Positions 1 through 7,508 of a stretch of 64,000 nt of DNA are shown one piece after another. The translations under genes and the position numbers were made by a program. The notes beneath the pieces were generated by a model. That model made no database searches and was not told the DNA's origin. It saw only the letters and a program-made list of their open reading frames with translations. Position 1 is the first letter of the stretch. Each line of letters opens with the position of its first letter. This DNA comes from Pirellula sp. (GTDB taxonomy: Bacteria; Planctomycetota; Planctomycetia; Pirellulales; PNKZ01): the NCBI GenBank assembly GCA_013822735.1, contig PNKZ01000010.1:62001-126000 (forward strand), read 5' to 3'.

Positions 1-976
1 CCATGTCGGCAGGGCGTTGCCAATGGAACTCAGGAGTGGCGTTGAAGAAGACGATCGTGCGATCGCAGCCGAGCGCGTGCGCCGGCTGATCGAGCACCGA
101 CATGGTTTCGACGAACGACAACCGGCCGGCTTCCGTCGCCACGGCGGGATCTGCGCGATCGCAGAGTTGCATGGTTTCCACGTAGCCGGCGCTGGAGAGA
201 ATCTCGCGCGCTTCGAGTTGCGTGCCGTCGTCGAGCAGGACGCCCACGGCACGGCCCCCTTCGTGAACGATTTGCTTGACGCCGGCACGGAGGCGGAGCT
301 CGCCGCCGAGTTCTTTATAGCGACGCGTGAGGAGCTTCAAGATCGGCCGGATGCCTTCCGCCGGGCGCGCGAACCCTTCGCAGAAGATGCTGCGAAACAT
401 GATGAAGAACTGGGCGACGTCCATGTCTCCCTCGCGCGCGCTGCCGTAGTACATGAGCGGGCAGAGGAGCATCTCGACCAAGAGCGGGTCGGAGAGATAC
501 TGCGCGAGGAACTTGCGGGCCGAAGCGTCGGCCGAGTCGAGCGGGAGGTCGTCGTAGTCGGGCACGGCCGCGGTGAGGCGATCGAAGCCGTCGATCTGCG
601 AGGGGAAGGCGCGGGCGATTTCCGTGCGGAGAAGCTCGAAGTCGTTCGAGAAGTCGAGTTGCGTGCCGGGAAAGGCGACGCGGGAGCCGAGTTGCGGCTT
701 CAGGGCGAGATCGTCCCATGAGAAGCGAAGCTGCCGCAGCAGCCGGGCGAGCGGGCCCCGTTTGGCGCCCTTGGGCGTGTAGTTGGTGACGGCGTGCAGG
801 CCGACGTCGTAGTTGCGGCCGTCGAGGCGGTAGAACGAGTTGAGGCCGCCGATCGTCGTGTGCCGCTCGAGGATGCAGACGCGCTTCTCGTAGTGCGCGA
901 GGCGAATGCCTGCGGCGAGGCCCGACATGCCGGCGCCGATGATAATCGCGTCGTACGACTTAGGTTCGGGGTTCAT
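1..976 (-). CDS. FAD-dependent oxidoreductase, CrtI/CrtISO/retinol saturase-like (3' end beyond window)
   Basis: Reading leftward from an ATG at 976, an open frame of 325 codons runs off the left edge, so the C-terminus is missing. The N-terminus has the dinucleotide-binding signature GAGMSGLAAG (about residues 14-23) followed by ILERHTTIGG, as in the phytoene desaturase, carotenoid isomerase and retinol saturase superfamily. Such enzymes desaturate, isomerise or saturate polyene chains with FAD. It is the last visible gene of a minus-strand set ketosynthase, ACP, oxidoreductase, which suggests it acts on an ACP-bound or released acyl chain; that is inference. A carotenoid role is the main alternative. 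Family assignment is good, substrate unknown. Confidence 0.8.
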   Translation of the reverse strand, partial: MNPEPKSYDAIIIGAGMSGLAAGIRLAHYEKRVCILERHTTIGGLNSFYRLDGRNYDVGLHAVTNYTPKGAKRGPLARLLRQLRFSWDDLALKPQLGSRVAFPGTQLDFSNDFELLRTEIARAFPSQIDGFDRLTAAVPDYDDLPLDSADASARKFLAQYLSDPLLVEMLLCPLMYYGSAREGDMDVAQFFIMFRSIFCEGFARPAEGIRPILKLLTRRYKELGGELRLRAGVKQIVHEGGRAVGVLLDDGTQLEAREILSSAGYVETMQLCDRADPAVATEAGRLSFVETMSVLDQPAHALGCDRTIVFFNATPEFHWQRPADM

Positions 977-984
977 GGCTTAAA

Positions 985-1086
985 GGTTCAGGGTTCAAGG
1001 TTCAGCGTTCAGGGTTGACGGAAGATGCCGCGGAGCACGCGACCCTAAACCGCGAACCCTGAACCTTGAACTCCGAACCCTGAACC
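985..1086. repeat. Imperfect inverted repeat of GTTCAGGGTTC units
   Basis: Arms 985-1016 and 1055-1086 are reverse complements at about 27 of 32 positions. Each arm is built from short GTTCAGGGTTC/GTTCAAG units. It fills the space between the ACP and the oxidoreductase genes. No T tract follows, so it is not a clear terminator. Confidence 0.7.
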
Positions 1087-1090
1087 GTTC

Positions 1091-1351
1091 TTAAACCTTT
1101 TGCAGATCGCGCATGCGGGGTTCGAGATATTCGACCGTGCTTTGCATGCTGCGGAGATGCAAATAGTCTTCCTCGGGAATTTGCACGCGGTAGCGCTTCC
1201 GCAACTCCATCACGATGTCGAGGAAGTCCATGCTGTCGAGCTGCAATTGCTCGCGAAACGCCACGTCGTCCTTGAGCGTTCCGAGATCGTCGTCCGGCGC
1301 AATGTCCGAGAGAATGTCGAGAATCGTTTCCTTGATATCGTCTTTCGTCAT
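1091..1351 (-). CDS. Acyl carrier protein
   Basis: This is an 86-residue stand-alone carrier protein. The 4'-phosphopantetheine attachment serine lies in LQLDSMDFLD (about residues 36-45), within the usual four-helix pattern of acidic residues. Length fits a discrete ACP. It follows the ketosynthase gene by about 125 bp and precedes an FAD oxidoreductase, so it probably carries the chain handled by these two. It is not necessarily the housekeeping fatty-acid AcpP, because DSL is replaced by DSM and the partner genes are specialised. Start ATG at 1351. Confidence 0.85.
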   Translation of the reverse strand: MTKDDIKETILDILSDIAPDDDLGTLKDDVAFREQLQLDSMDFLDIVMELRKRYRVQIPEEDYLHLRSMQSTVEYLEPRMRDLQKV

Positions 1352-1476
1352 TGCGTCGAGATTCCTAATCGCTTTCCTAGGGCTTCGTGTTTCGCGGTTG
1401 GCCGCAGGCCGGATCGGATGGGGCCTGCGGACGGCGAGCGGATGGCCCGCGTTGCTAAATGTTCCAAGTTGCTAAA

Positions 1477-2721
1477 TCAGATCTTCTTGATGATGACGGC
1501 CGAGTTGATACCCAACATGCCGAACGAATTATTGAGAATATACTCGACTTGAACACCCTTTTTCGGTTCGTTTCGGACAAGTCCCTCCAGAGCGCACTCC
1601 GGATCGGGGTCGTCGATGTTGATGGTAGCGTGGCAGGTGTGGTCGTGAAAACTAGGCAAATTGCCTGCTAATTCCAAAGCTCCGGCCGCGCCCATGGCAT
1701 GGCCGATGAAGCTTTTGGTGTTGTTAAAGAGGGTGTTCGGATTGTTCTGAAACACCTTGCGTAAAGCCGTAGCCTCTTGAACGTCGCCGCCGGAAGTACC
1801 TGTCGCGTGCGTGCTGACGATGTCGATTTGCTCCGGCCGAAGGTTCGCGAACTTCAGGGCCTTCTGCATGCACTCGGCCTGACGATTGGCGTCGGGCATG
1901 ACGAAATCACCGGCGTCGGAGTTCATGGCGTAGCCGACGAGCTCGCCGTGGATTTTGGCGCCGCGACGTTGGGCGTCGTCGAGACGTTCGAGGACGTAAA
2001 CGCAGCCCCCTTCGGCGACGACGATGCCGTTGCGATTTTTATCGAACGGACGCGAGGCCTTGGTGGCATCTTCGTGGTGAGCCAGGGCGCCTTGGCTCTT
2101 AAAGCTCGCGAAAATGCCGAAAGTATGCGTGCTTTCCGACACTCCGCCGCACAGGGCTTGATCGACTTCGTTCAAGCGGAGCATCTGCGCTCCTTGAATC
2201 AGACCGGCATTTCCGGCGGCGCAGGCGGCGCCGATCGTGTAATGCGGGCCGGTGATTCCCATGTTGATCGTGATTTCGCCGGCGGGGTTGTTGGCGACGG
2301 TTCGCGGATTGTGATGGTGCGACCAGAACTTGACGTCGTACTGAAACTGGCTCAGCTCGTAGACTTCGTTTTCCGTTTCGACGTTGCCGTGTTCCGTGAT
2401 GCCGAGGTAGACGCCGATGCGCGATTTATCGAGCGCGGCCCAATCGAGGCCGGAATCGTTGACCGCTTCGTGCGTACAGTAAACCCCGACACTGCCGGCC
2501 CGGGTGCCGCGACGACGATCTTTCTTCGACTGGTACTTGAACTCGTCGAACTTGCAGATGCCGGCGTGGGTGGCCCCGATGTAACGGATTTCGTAAGGGG
2601 TGACCCCGCTCCGGCCTGCCAAGAGGGCGGCGCGGAACTCGGCCAAGGTGTTGCCATTGGGAGACGTGAGGCCGATCCCGGTAATCACAATCCGTTGATT
2701 GTCGGGCAGGCCTGCCGCCAT
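1477..2721 (-). CDS. Stand-alone beta-ketoacyl-ACP synthase, FabF-like
   Basis: The 414-residue protein condenses an acyl chain with malonyl-ACP. The Cys-His-His triad is visible: Cys in GAACAAG, His in THATGTSGGD and His in KSFIGHAMGAAGA. Length matches FabF/KAS II. It differs from plain FabF in many surface stretches, and it is paired with its own ACP and a CrtI-like oxidoreductase, which points to a specialised lipid or polyene route rather than housekeeping synthesis. It is not OleA: OleA belongs to the thiolase/FabH branch. A 200 bp gap upstream, towards the OleD-like gene, probably holds its promoter. Confidence 0.88.
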   Translation of the reverse strand: MAAGLPDNQRIVITGIGLTSPNGNTLAEFRAALLAGRSGVTPYEIRYIGATHAGICKFDEFKYQSKKDRRRGTRAGSVGVYCTHEAVNDSGLDWAALDKSRIGVYLGITEHGNVETENEVYELSQFQYDVKFWSHHHNPRTVANNPAGEITINMGITGPHYTIGAACAAGNAGLIQGAQMLRLNEVDQALCGGVSESTHTFGIFASFKSQGALAHHEDATKASRPFDKNRNGIVVAEGGCVYVLERLDDAQRRGAKIHGELVGYAMNSDAGDFVMPDANRQAECMQKALKFANLRPEQIDIVSTHATGTSGGDVQEATALRKVFQNNPNTLFNNTKSFIGHAMGAAGALELAGNLPSFHDHTCHATINIDDPDPECALEGLVRNEPKKGVQVEYILNNSFGMLGINSAVIIKKI

Positions 2722-2923
2722 GTCTGAGTCCTTACGTAACCTGTTAAACGGGAAAGATTAACGACTCTTTACGAGGTTGACAAGGAGGTGGCGAGGGGCG
2801 GTCGAATGTCACTCCGCAAGTCGGCATTTCGGGAGGTTTGCGTAATTTGCAGAGATCTGAAAAGCTGCTTCGAGCGGACACGGAGCCGATGCGGGCGGGG
2901 CCACGAGCACGAGCTGACGCATA

Positions 2924-3898
2924 TCAGAATACGAGGCGCTGCATACCTGCCGAGGTCGACACGGCGGGGGCGTAACCGAAGTCGCGCCGGGCGGCGCCGA
3001 TATCGAAGTAGTGATCCATGGCCAGCTGGGCGGCTAAGAAGCGCGTCATGCGGGGTTCGTCGGACCGGCGGAGCAGCGTGAATGCGCCTTCGAGGAGGCC
3101 ACCGGCGAAGCGTGCGACGCCGTAGGGGACACGGCTGCGGATCGGCGGTAGACCTGCGAGCGCGAGAATTTCGTTGATCCATTGCCAGCAGTTCACCGGT
3201 TCGCCCTGAGAGAGAAAGTAGCGCCGGCCACCGAGGGCGGGCGCCGCAAGGGCATCAAGCAACTGCAAATGCGCGGCGGCAGCATTCTCTACGTAGGTGA
3301 TGTCGATTAAGTTCTCCCCGGTGCCGACTTGCTTGAGTCGGCCCGAGCGGGCGCGGTCGAGCAAGCGCGGGATGAGGTGACGGTCGCGCGGTCCCCAAAT
3401 GAGGTGCGGACGAATCGAAGCGGTATGGAGGACGCCGGGGGTGTTGGCCGCGGTGACGGCTTGTTCGGCCAGGGCTTTCGTGTGCGGGTAATGGGCGAGC
3501 CAGTGCCGTGGATAGGGCACCGATTCGTCGATCCCGCGCTGCGGTGAGCCGTCGAATGTGACGCTGGGGCTGCTGGTGAAGACCAGGCGCGGCACGGCAT
3601 GTGTGCGGCAACCTTCGACGACGTACTGCGTGCCGAGGGTGTTGGTCTCGTGGAACAGTTTCCAAGGTCCCCAGATGCCCGCGATCGCCGCCGTGTGAAT
3701 GACGGCATCGACGCCGCGGCAGGCCTCGACGACGGCCGCGCGGTCGCGAATGTCGGCCAGCACCGGCACGACGCCGGGGAGCCGAAGGTCGTCCGTCGCA
3801 CGGCGGCAAAATGCTCGGACTTCGTCGCCACGCGCTGCGAGTTGCTCAACGATATAGAGCCCCAGAAAGCCGGTGGCTCCGGTAACCATCACCTTCAT
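2924..3898 (-). CDS. oleD: OleD-like NAD(P)-dependent 2-alkyl-3-oxoalkanoate reductase
   Basis: This 324-residue extended short-chain dehydrogenase has the N-terminal Rossmann motif TGATGFLG (residues about 6-13), an FTSSPSVTFDG segment and the YPHTK catalytic Tyr-Lys pair near residue 134. The signatures RPHLIWGPRD and FLSQGEPVNCWQWIN are typical of OleD. OleD reduces the beta-keto acid from OleA to a beta-hydroxy acid, the substrate of OleC. The start ATG overlaps the stop of the OleC-like gene (ATGA), so translation is probably coupled. Sequence-similar 3-beta-hydroxysteroid dehydrogenase annotations refer to the same family. No OleA or OleB lies in the window. Confidence 0.85.
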   Translation of the reverse strand: MKVMVTGATGFLGLYIVEQLAARGDEVRAFCRRATDDLRLPGVVPVLADIRDRAAVVEACRGVDAVIHTAAIAGIWGPWKLFHETNTLGTQYVVEGCRTHAVPRLVFTSSPSVTFDGSPQRGIDESVPYPRHWLAHYPHTKALAEQAVTAANTPGVLHTASIRPHLIWGPRDRHLIPRLLDRARSGRLKQVGTGENLIDITYVENAAAAHLQLLDALAAPALGGRRYFLSQGEPVNCWQWINEILALAGLPPIRSRVPYGVARFAGGLLEGAFTLLRRSDEPRMTRFLAAQLAMDHYFDIGAARRDFGYAPAVSTSAGMQRLVF

Positions 3899-5595
3899 GA
3901 CGCCGGCCCCGGGACCTTCAGCTTCTTGGCGGCCCACACGGCGAGCTGTTCTCGAAAGATCTTCGAATTGTGGCGGATATCGACCGGCAACGCATCGTGG
4001 AACAACACCGTGCGGATCGACTTTGTAACCCCGTGCTTCGCCGCGAGCGTAAGCAGTTCGCGCTCCAATTCGGGCAATCCCCCTGGCAATGTGATCGGCC
4101 TCTTCAATTCGCAAACGATTACCGGCCGTTGCGCGCCGACCGGCCCGACGCCGACCAAGGCCGAGCGGAATAGCGCCGGATGCTGATTGAAGATCCCTTC
4201 GCAGGGATCGGTAAATAGCGTGCCGTCGGCGGTTTGCACGCGTTGGGCCACGCGACCGCAGAACCAGAATCGATCTTGGCCGTCGAGGTATCCGGCGTCT
4301 CCCATGCGATGCCAAAAGCCGTCTTCGTCCTCGATTTTTGCCATGGCGTTGGCTTCAACGCGCGTGACGTAGCGTCGCGTCACGACCGGCCCGCGCACGA
4401 TCAATTCGCCGATCTCGCCGATGGAGAGCGGCTCCGCTTCGGCGATGTCGTCAATCGGGCCGTCGACGATGGGGATCACGCGCCACTCGATGCCGGGAAA
4501 ATGCCTGCCGACGCACGTTCCTTCCCCCGCGGCCCACGCTTCGCGTGTCTCTTCGAGAATTTCGGGAGAGGTAATCGTCGCCACGGGGAGTGCCTCAGTC
4601 GCACCGTACGGCGTATGCAGCCGACCGCCCGCCCCCATGCACCCGACCATGCGCTGGACGACCGCCGGCGGCACCGGAGCTCCGGCGGAATACGCCTCGC
4701 GCAACGTCATCATCCGCACGTTCTTCGCTTCACAATAGACGCCGACCCGATTCCAGACCGCGGGCGAAGCGAACGATTGGGTCGCTTGCCAATCGTTCAC
4801 GGCCGCCACGATATTCGCCGGGTTCACGCGCGCGGGGCGCGAGGCGTCCATATCGGGAATCACCGTGGTGACACCCATCGCCGCGTTAAACAGGCCGAAT
4901 AGAGGGAAGCACGCCAGATTTACTTCGCCTGGCTGAATCTGAAAACCGTCGCGAATCTCGTCGACTTGGCGATCAAAATTACCGTGTGCATAAAGCACGC
5001 CTTTCGGAGGGCCGGTACTCCCGGTCGTAAAGATCACGGCGGCGTCATCGTCTTCCGTTTTCGGCGAACAAGCAAACTCGGAGCCGCCGCCCGCCGCACG
5101 GCCGCGCTCGCGCAATTCGTCGAGGGTGATGCCGTCCCAAAAGAGCCGCTTACCGACCGTGACGTTCCACCGCGCTTTCGGAAATCGAGACTTAAAAAGA
5201 GTCCGAACGGCCTGCGCCTTGGGCACGGCGACGAACCCTTCCGGAGCAGCGTCTTCCAAGCATTTCAGCAGGTGCTTACGCCCCATGCCGGGGTCGATCA
5301 GAATCATCACCGCGCCGGCTTTCAAGAGCGCGAAGACCAGCGTGATGAACTCGGTGCTCGGCGGTACCAGCAGCGCGAGACGCGTCCCTTCTGCGACGCC
5401 CCAAGCACGCAATCCCGCGGCCAGAAGCGAACTGTCGGCTTCGAGTTCGGCGAAATGGATCGACTGGTAGTGAAATCGACGACTGAATCGCGACTTATGC
5501 TGGGCAACGACTGCCGGCACTTCCGGAATGGTTTCGGCATAGTGTGCGAGACGCCGCGCCACATTGCGAGATTTCCTGATCGTCGGTTCGTCCAT
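3895..5595 (-). CDS. oleC: OleC-like beta-lactone synthetase (acyl-AMP ligase superfamily)
   Basis: The 566-residue adenylate-forming enzyme has the P-loop TTGSTGPPKG near residues 187-196 and the YGATEALP motif. Early signature stretches such as VPPSTEFITLVFALLKAGAV and IDPGMGRKHLLKCLEDA match OleC rather than fatty acyl-CoA ligases. OleC converts a syn/anti beta-hydroxy acid to a beta-lactone using ATP. It starts one base inside the stop of the ATP-grasp gene (TAATG) and overlaps oleD by ATGA, so the three are translationally coupled. It is not fused to an OleB domain. A different CoA-ligase activity cannot be excluded from sequence alone. Confidence 0.82.
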   Translation of the reverse strand: MDEPTIRKSRNVARRLAHYAETIPEVPAVVAQHKSRFSRRFHYQSIHFAELEADSSLLAAGLRAWGVAEGTRLALLVPPSTEFITLVFALLKAGAVMILIDPGMGRKHLLKCLEDAAPEGFVAVPKAQAVRTLFKSRFPKARWNVTVGKRLFWDGITLDELRERGRAAGGGSEFACSPKTEDDDAAVIFTTGSTGPPKGVLYAHGNFDRQVDEIRDGFQIQPGEVNLACFPLFGLFNAAMGVTTVIPDMDASRPARVNPANIVAAVNDWQATQSFASPAVWNRVGVYCEAKNVRMMTLREAYSAGAPVPPAVVQRMVGCMGAGGRLHTPYGATEALPVATITSPEILEETREAWAAGEGTCVGRHFPGIEWRVIPIVDGPIDDIAEAEPLSIGEIGELIVRGPVVTRRYVTRVEANAMAKIEDEDGFWHRMGDAGYLDGQDRFWFCGRVAQRVQTADGTLFTDPCEGIFNQHPALFRSALVGVGPVGAQRPVIVCELKRPITLPGGLPELERELLTLAAKHGVTKSIRTVLFHDALPVDIRHNSKIFREQLAVWAAKKLKVPGPAS

Positions 5596-6518
5596 TATCG
5601 ACCTCGCCGCTTGCGAAACGTCGCGACCGTTTCCGCCACGTGCTCAAGCACGAGCCGTGCCACGTCGACTTGGAGTGCGCTTGCGAGCGCCTTCCAACCC
5701 GGTACCGCGTTGACTTCGATCACGAATTGCGTCCCGTCGCGACCGACGAGCAGATCCACACCGGCCACGCTAGCGCCGACGGCGGCGGCCGCGCGCTGTG
5801 CAACCCCTGCAAGGTCCGGCGTCACTTCCATCGGCTCGGCCGTGGCGCCGCGCGAACAGTTGGTGCGCCAATCGTGCGGATTGCGGCGTCTTATACCGAG
5901 CACGCGCTCGCCGACGACTAATAAACGTAAATCGAAACCTTCGTGAGCAATGAACTCCTGCAAGTAGAGGACGCCGCCGAGTTGCTCGACCATGCGAAAA
6001 GCTCGCTCGGCCAAAGCTTCGTCTTGCAAGCGGGCAATTCCGCGTCCTTCCGAACCGAAAATCGGCTTCAGAACGACGTCGCCGCCGAGCAACGAAAACG
6101 CCCGTATTGCGTCCGACGCCGTTTGGCAAACATAAGTCCGCGGCGTCGGAAGTCCCGCCTGATCAAGCAATGCGGAAGTCAGATATTTGTCGACCGCAGC
6201 TTCCAGCGAACGGGGCGGATTGACGATGGCGATGCCGAGCAATTCCAGCCGAGCCAGTGCGTTCATCCGAAACACGACCTGCTCCAGCGAGCCCGGCGGC
6301 ATCGTCCGAACGATGACGGCATCAAACGTAGCCAAATTGAACTCACCCGACCGAACGTCGAGGTTGCCGCGATCGCGCCGTTTCGACGGGTCGAGACTCG
6401 AACTTAGCGATTCAAACGGCACCGCAACAAGCTGCCGGCCAGATTCTTGGGCCGCGCGCGCCAAATCGCGAAAGTACCAACTATCACTCGTGCCGAGAAC
6501 CGCCATGCGCATTGACAT
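5595..6518 (-). CDS. RimK/MptN-like ATP-grasp ligase
   Basis: This 307-residue protein belongs to the RimK branch of ATP-grasp ligases, with the nucleotide-binding stretch DVVLKPIFGSEGRGI (about residues 146-160) and the metal-binding end VIEVNAVPGWKA (about residues 265-276). Such enzymes form amide bonds, often adding glutamate to a carrier or cofactor. A RimK-like gene next to mch is a recurring arrangement in bacterial H4MPT gene sets, where a role in methanopterin side-chain glutamylation has been proposed. The gene is 20 bp behind mch and overlaps oleC by one base. The substrate here is inferred only from context. Confidence 0.8.
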   Translation of the reverse strand: MSMRMAVLGTSDSWYFRDLARAAQESGRQLVAVPFESLSSSLDPSKRRDRGNLDVRSGEFNLATFDAVIVRTMPPGSLEQVVFRMNALARLELLGIAIVNPPRSLEAAVDKYLTSALLDQAGLPTPRTYVCQTASDAIRAFSLLGGDVVLKPIFGSEGRGIARLQDEALAERAFRMVEQLGGVLYLQEFIAHEGFDLRLLVVGERVLGIRRRNPHDWRTNCSRGATAEPMEVTPDLAGVAQRAAAAVGASVAGVDLLVGRDGTQFVIEVNAVPGWKALASALQVDVARLVLEHVAETVATFRKRRGR

Positions 6519-6538
6519 GATTCCGTAGTCAAGAATCG

Positions 6539-7507
6539 TCAGGCGGAAAAAGAACGAGCGAGAATTTCGCGATTCAATGCACCAAAGCGATGCGTGCGCC
6601 CCGTATCCAGATTATTGAACGTTACGACGGCGGGACTGAATAGCAATGGATCGATCTTGTAGAAATCTTGGCCGTAGTTTTGAAACACTTGCGCGAACGG
6701 CAGGCCGTAATCGATGGAGCCGTTGCTCGGCACCTTAGGCCCGACCTCTTCCAAGCTCGCATCGTCGCCGCGAACCCAAAGTGTTACGTCGCCGCCATAG
6801 AGAATCGAATCGTTCGTCCAACCAACGGCGGCCAAATCGTCAGCCGCGATCGGCGGCAGAGGCGCAGTCCCCATCGCCGACACGACGCGCATCACGTCGA
6901 AGCCGACTTCCAACAGCTTGTGCAGCGCGGTTTCAATCGAACGAGCGACGACCTGCACGGTGCCGGCCTGTGACGAAGTCGGCGCCACCAGTAGCTTTAC
7001 CGCCTCGGGCGGAATCCAGCAGCTTTCGGCGATCTCGGTGATAATGTCGGCCGGCGGGAGGGATCGCGTTTCCAAAACGCCGACGACTTCTTGAGCCGTC
7101 TCGCGAAACGAGAGCTTCTCGAACAACGGCTCGCGACCGGCGGCGGCCCGCATCGGCCCCGACCCCATCGCGAAGAACTTCCCTTTGGAAAGCTGCCAAC
7201 CGGCATACTGCGATCCGAGACAGGCCCACGCCGGATGATCGGTGCGCACAAGCACGGTCGGCCAAGGTCCGACGGCTTCCACCGACGGGCCGAAGCTCAC
7301 CTGGCCGAGGCCGGCAAGGCAAATCTCCGCCAAGCGACGTCCTGCTTCCAGGCCGCCTTCGACGGCGACGCCGCAGTCGACCACGGTCGCTCCGCTCGCA
7401 CCGACGTTGACGCCCAGCCGCAGGTCGTCCGCTTCTATAAGCAGCCGCTCCACCAAGGCCGACGCCCTGGCGTTGAGCGTCGACTTCCCCTCTTCAACCG
7501 CATCCAT
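6539..7507 (-). CDS. mch: Methenyltetrahydromethanopterin cyclohydrolase
   Basis: The protein hydrolyses methenyl-H4MPT to formyl-H4MPT in the tetrahydromethanopterin C1 pathway for formaldehyde oxidation in the cytoplasm. Family signatures are dense: LAEICLAGLGQVSF, TDHPAWACLGSQYAGW, FFAMGSGPMRAAAG, APTSSQAGTVQVVARS, and NYGQDFYKIDPLLFSPA. From the ATG at 7507 it has 322 residues, normal for Mch. This ATG lies one base after the stop of the giant PKS-NRPS gene (TAG G ATG), with GGAAAG about 12 bases upstream; a TTG at 7525 would add six residues. A C1 enzyme immediately behind a megasynthase is unusual. Confidence 0.93.
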   Translation of the reverse strand: MDAVEEGKSTLNARASALVERLLIEADDLRLGVNVGASGATVVDCGVAVEGGLEAGRRLAEICLAGLGQVSFGPSVEAVGPWPTVLVRTDHPAWACLGSQYAGWQLSKGKFFAMGSGPMRAAAGREPLFEKLSFRETAQEVVGVLETRSLPPADIITEIAESCWIPPEAVKLLVAPTSSQAGTVQVVARSIETALHKLLEVGFDVMRVVSAMGTAPLPPIAADDLAAVGWTNDSILYGGDVTLWVRGDDASLEEVGPKVPSNGSIDYGLPFAQVFQNYGQDFYKIDPLLFSPAVVTFNNLDTGRTHRFGALNREILARSFSA

Positions 7508-7508
7508 C

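Noticed and set aside
985-1086. Terminator between the ACP and the FAD oxidoreductase genes
   Set aside because: The stem is imperfect and no T tract follows in either direction, so I list it only as a repeat.
1477-2721. Ketosynthase as the missing OleA
   Set aside because: It has the FabF-type Cys-His-His pattern; OleA is a thiolase/FabH-branch enzyme with a different motif set.
2769-3182. Minus-strand frame overlapping the OleD gene
   Set aside because: Arg-rich out-of-frame translation of oleD; no recognisable motif.
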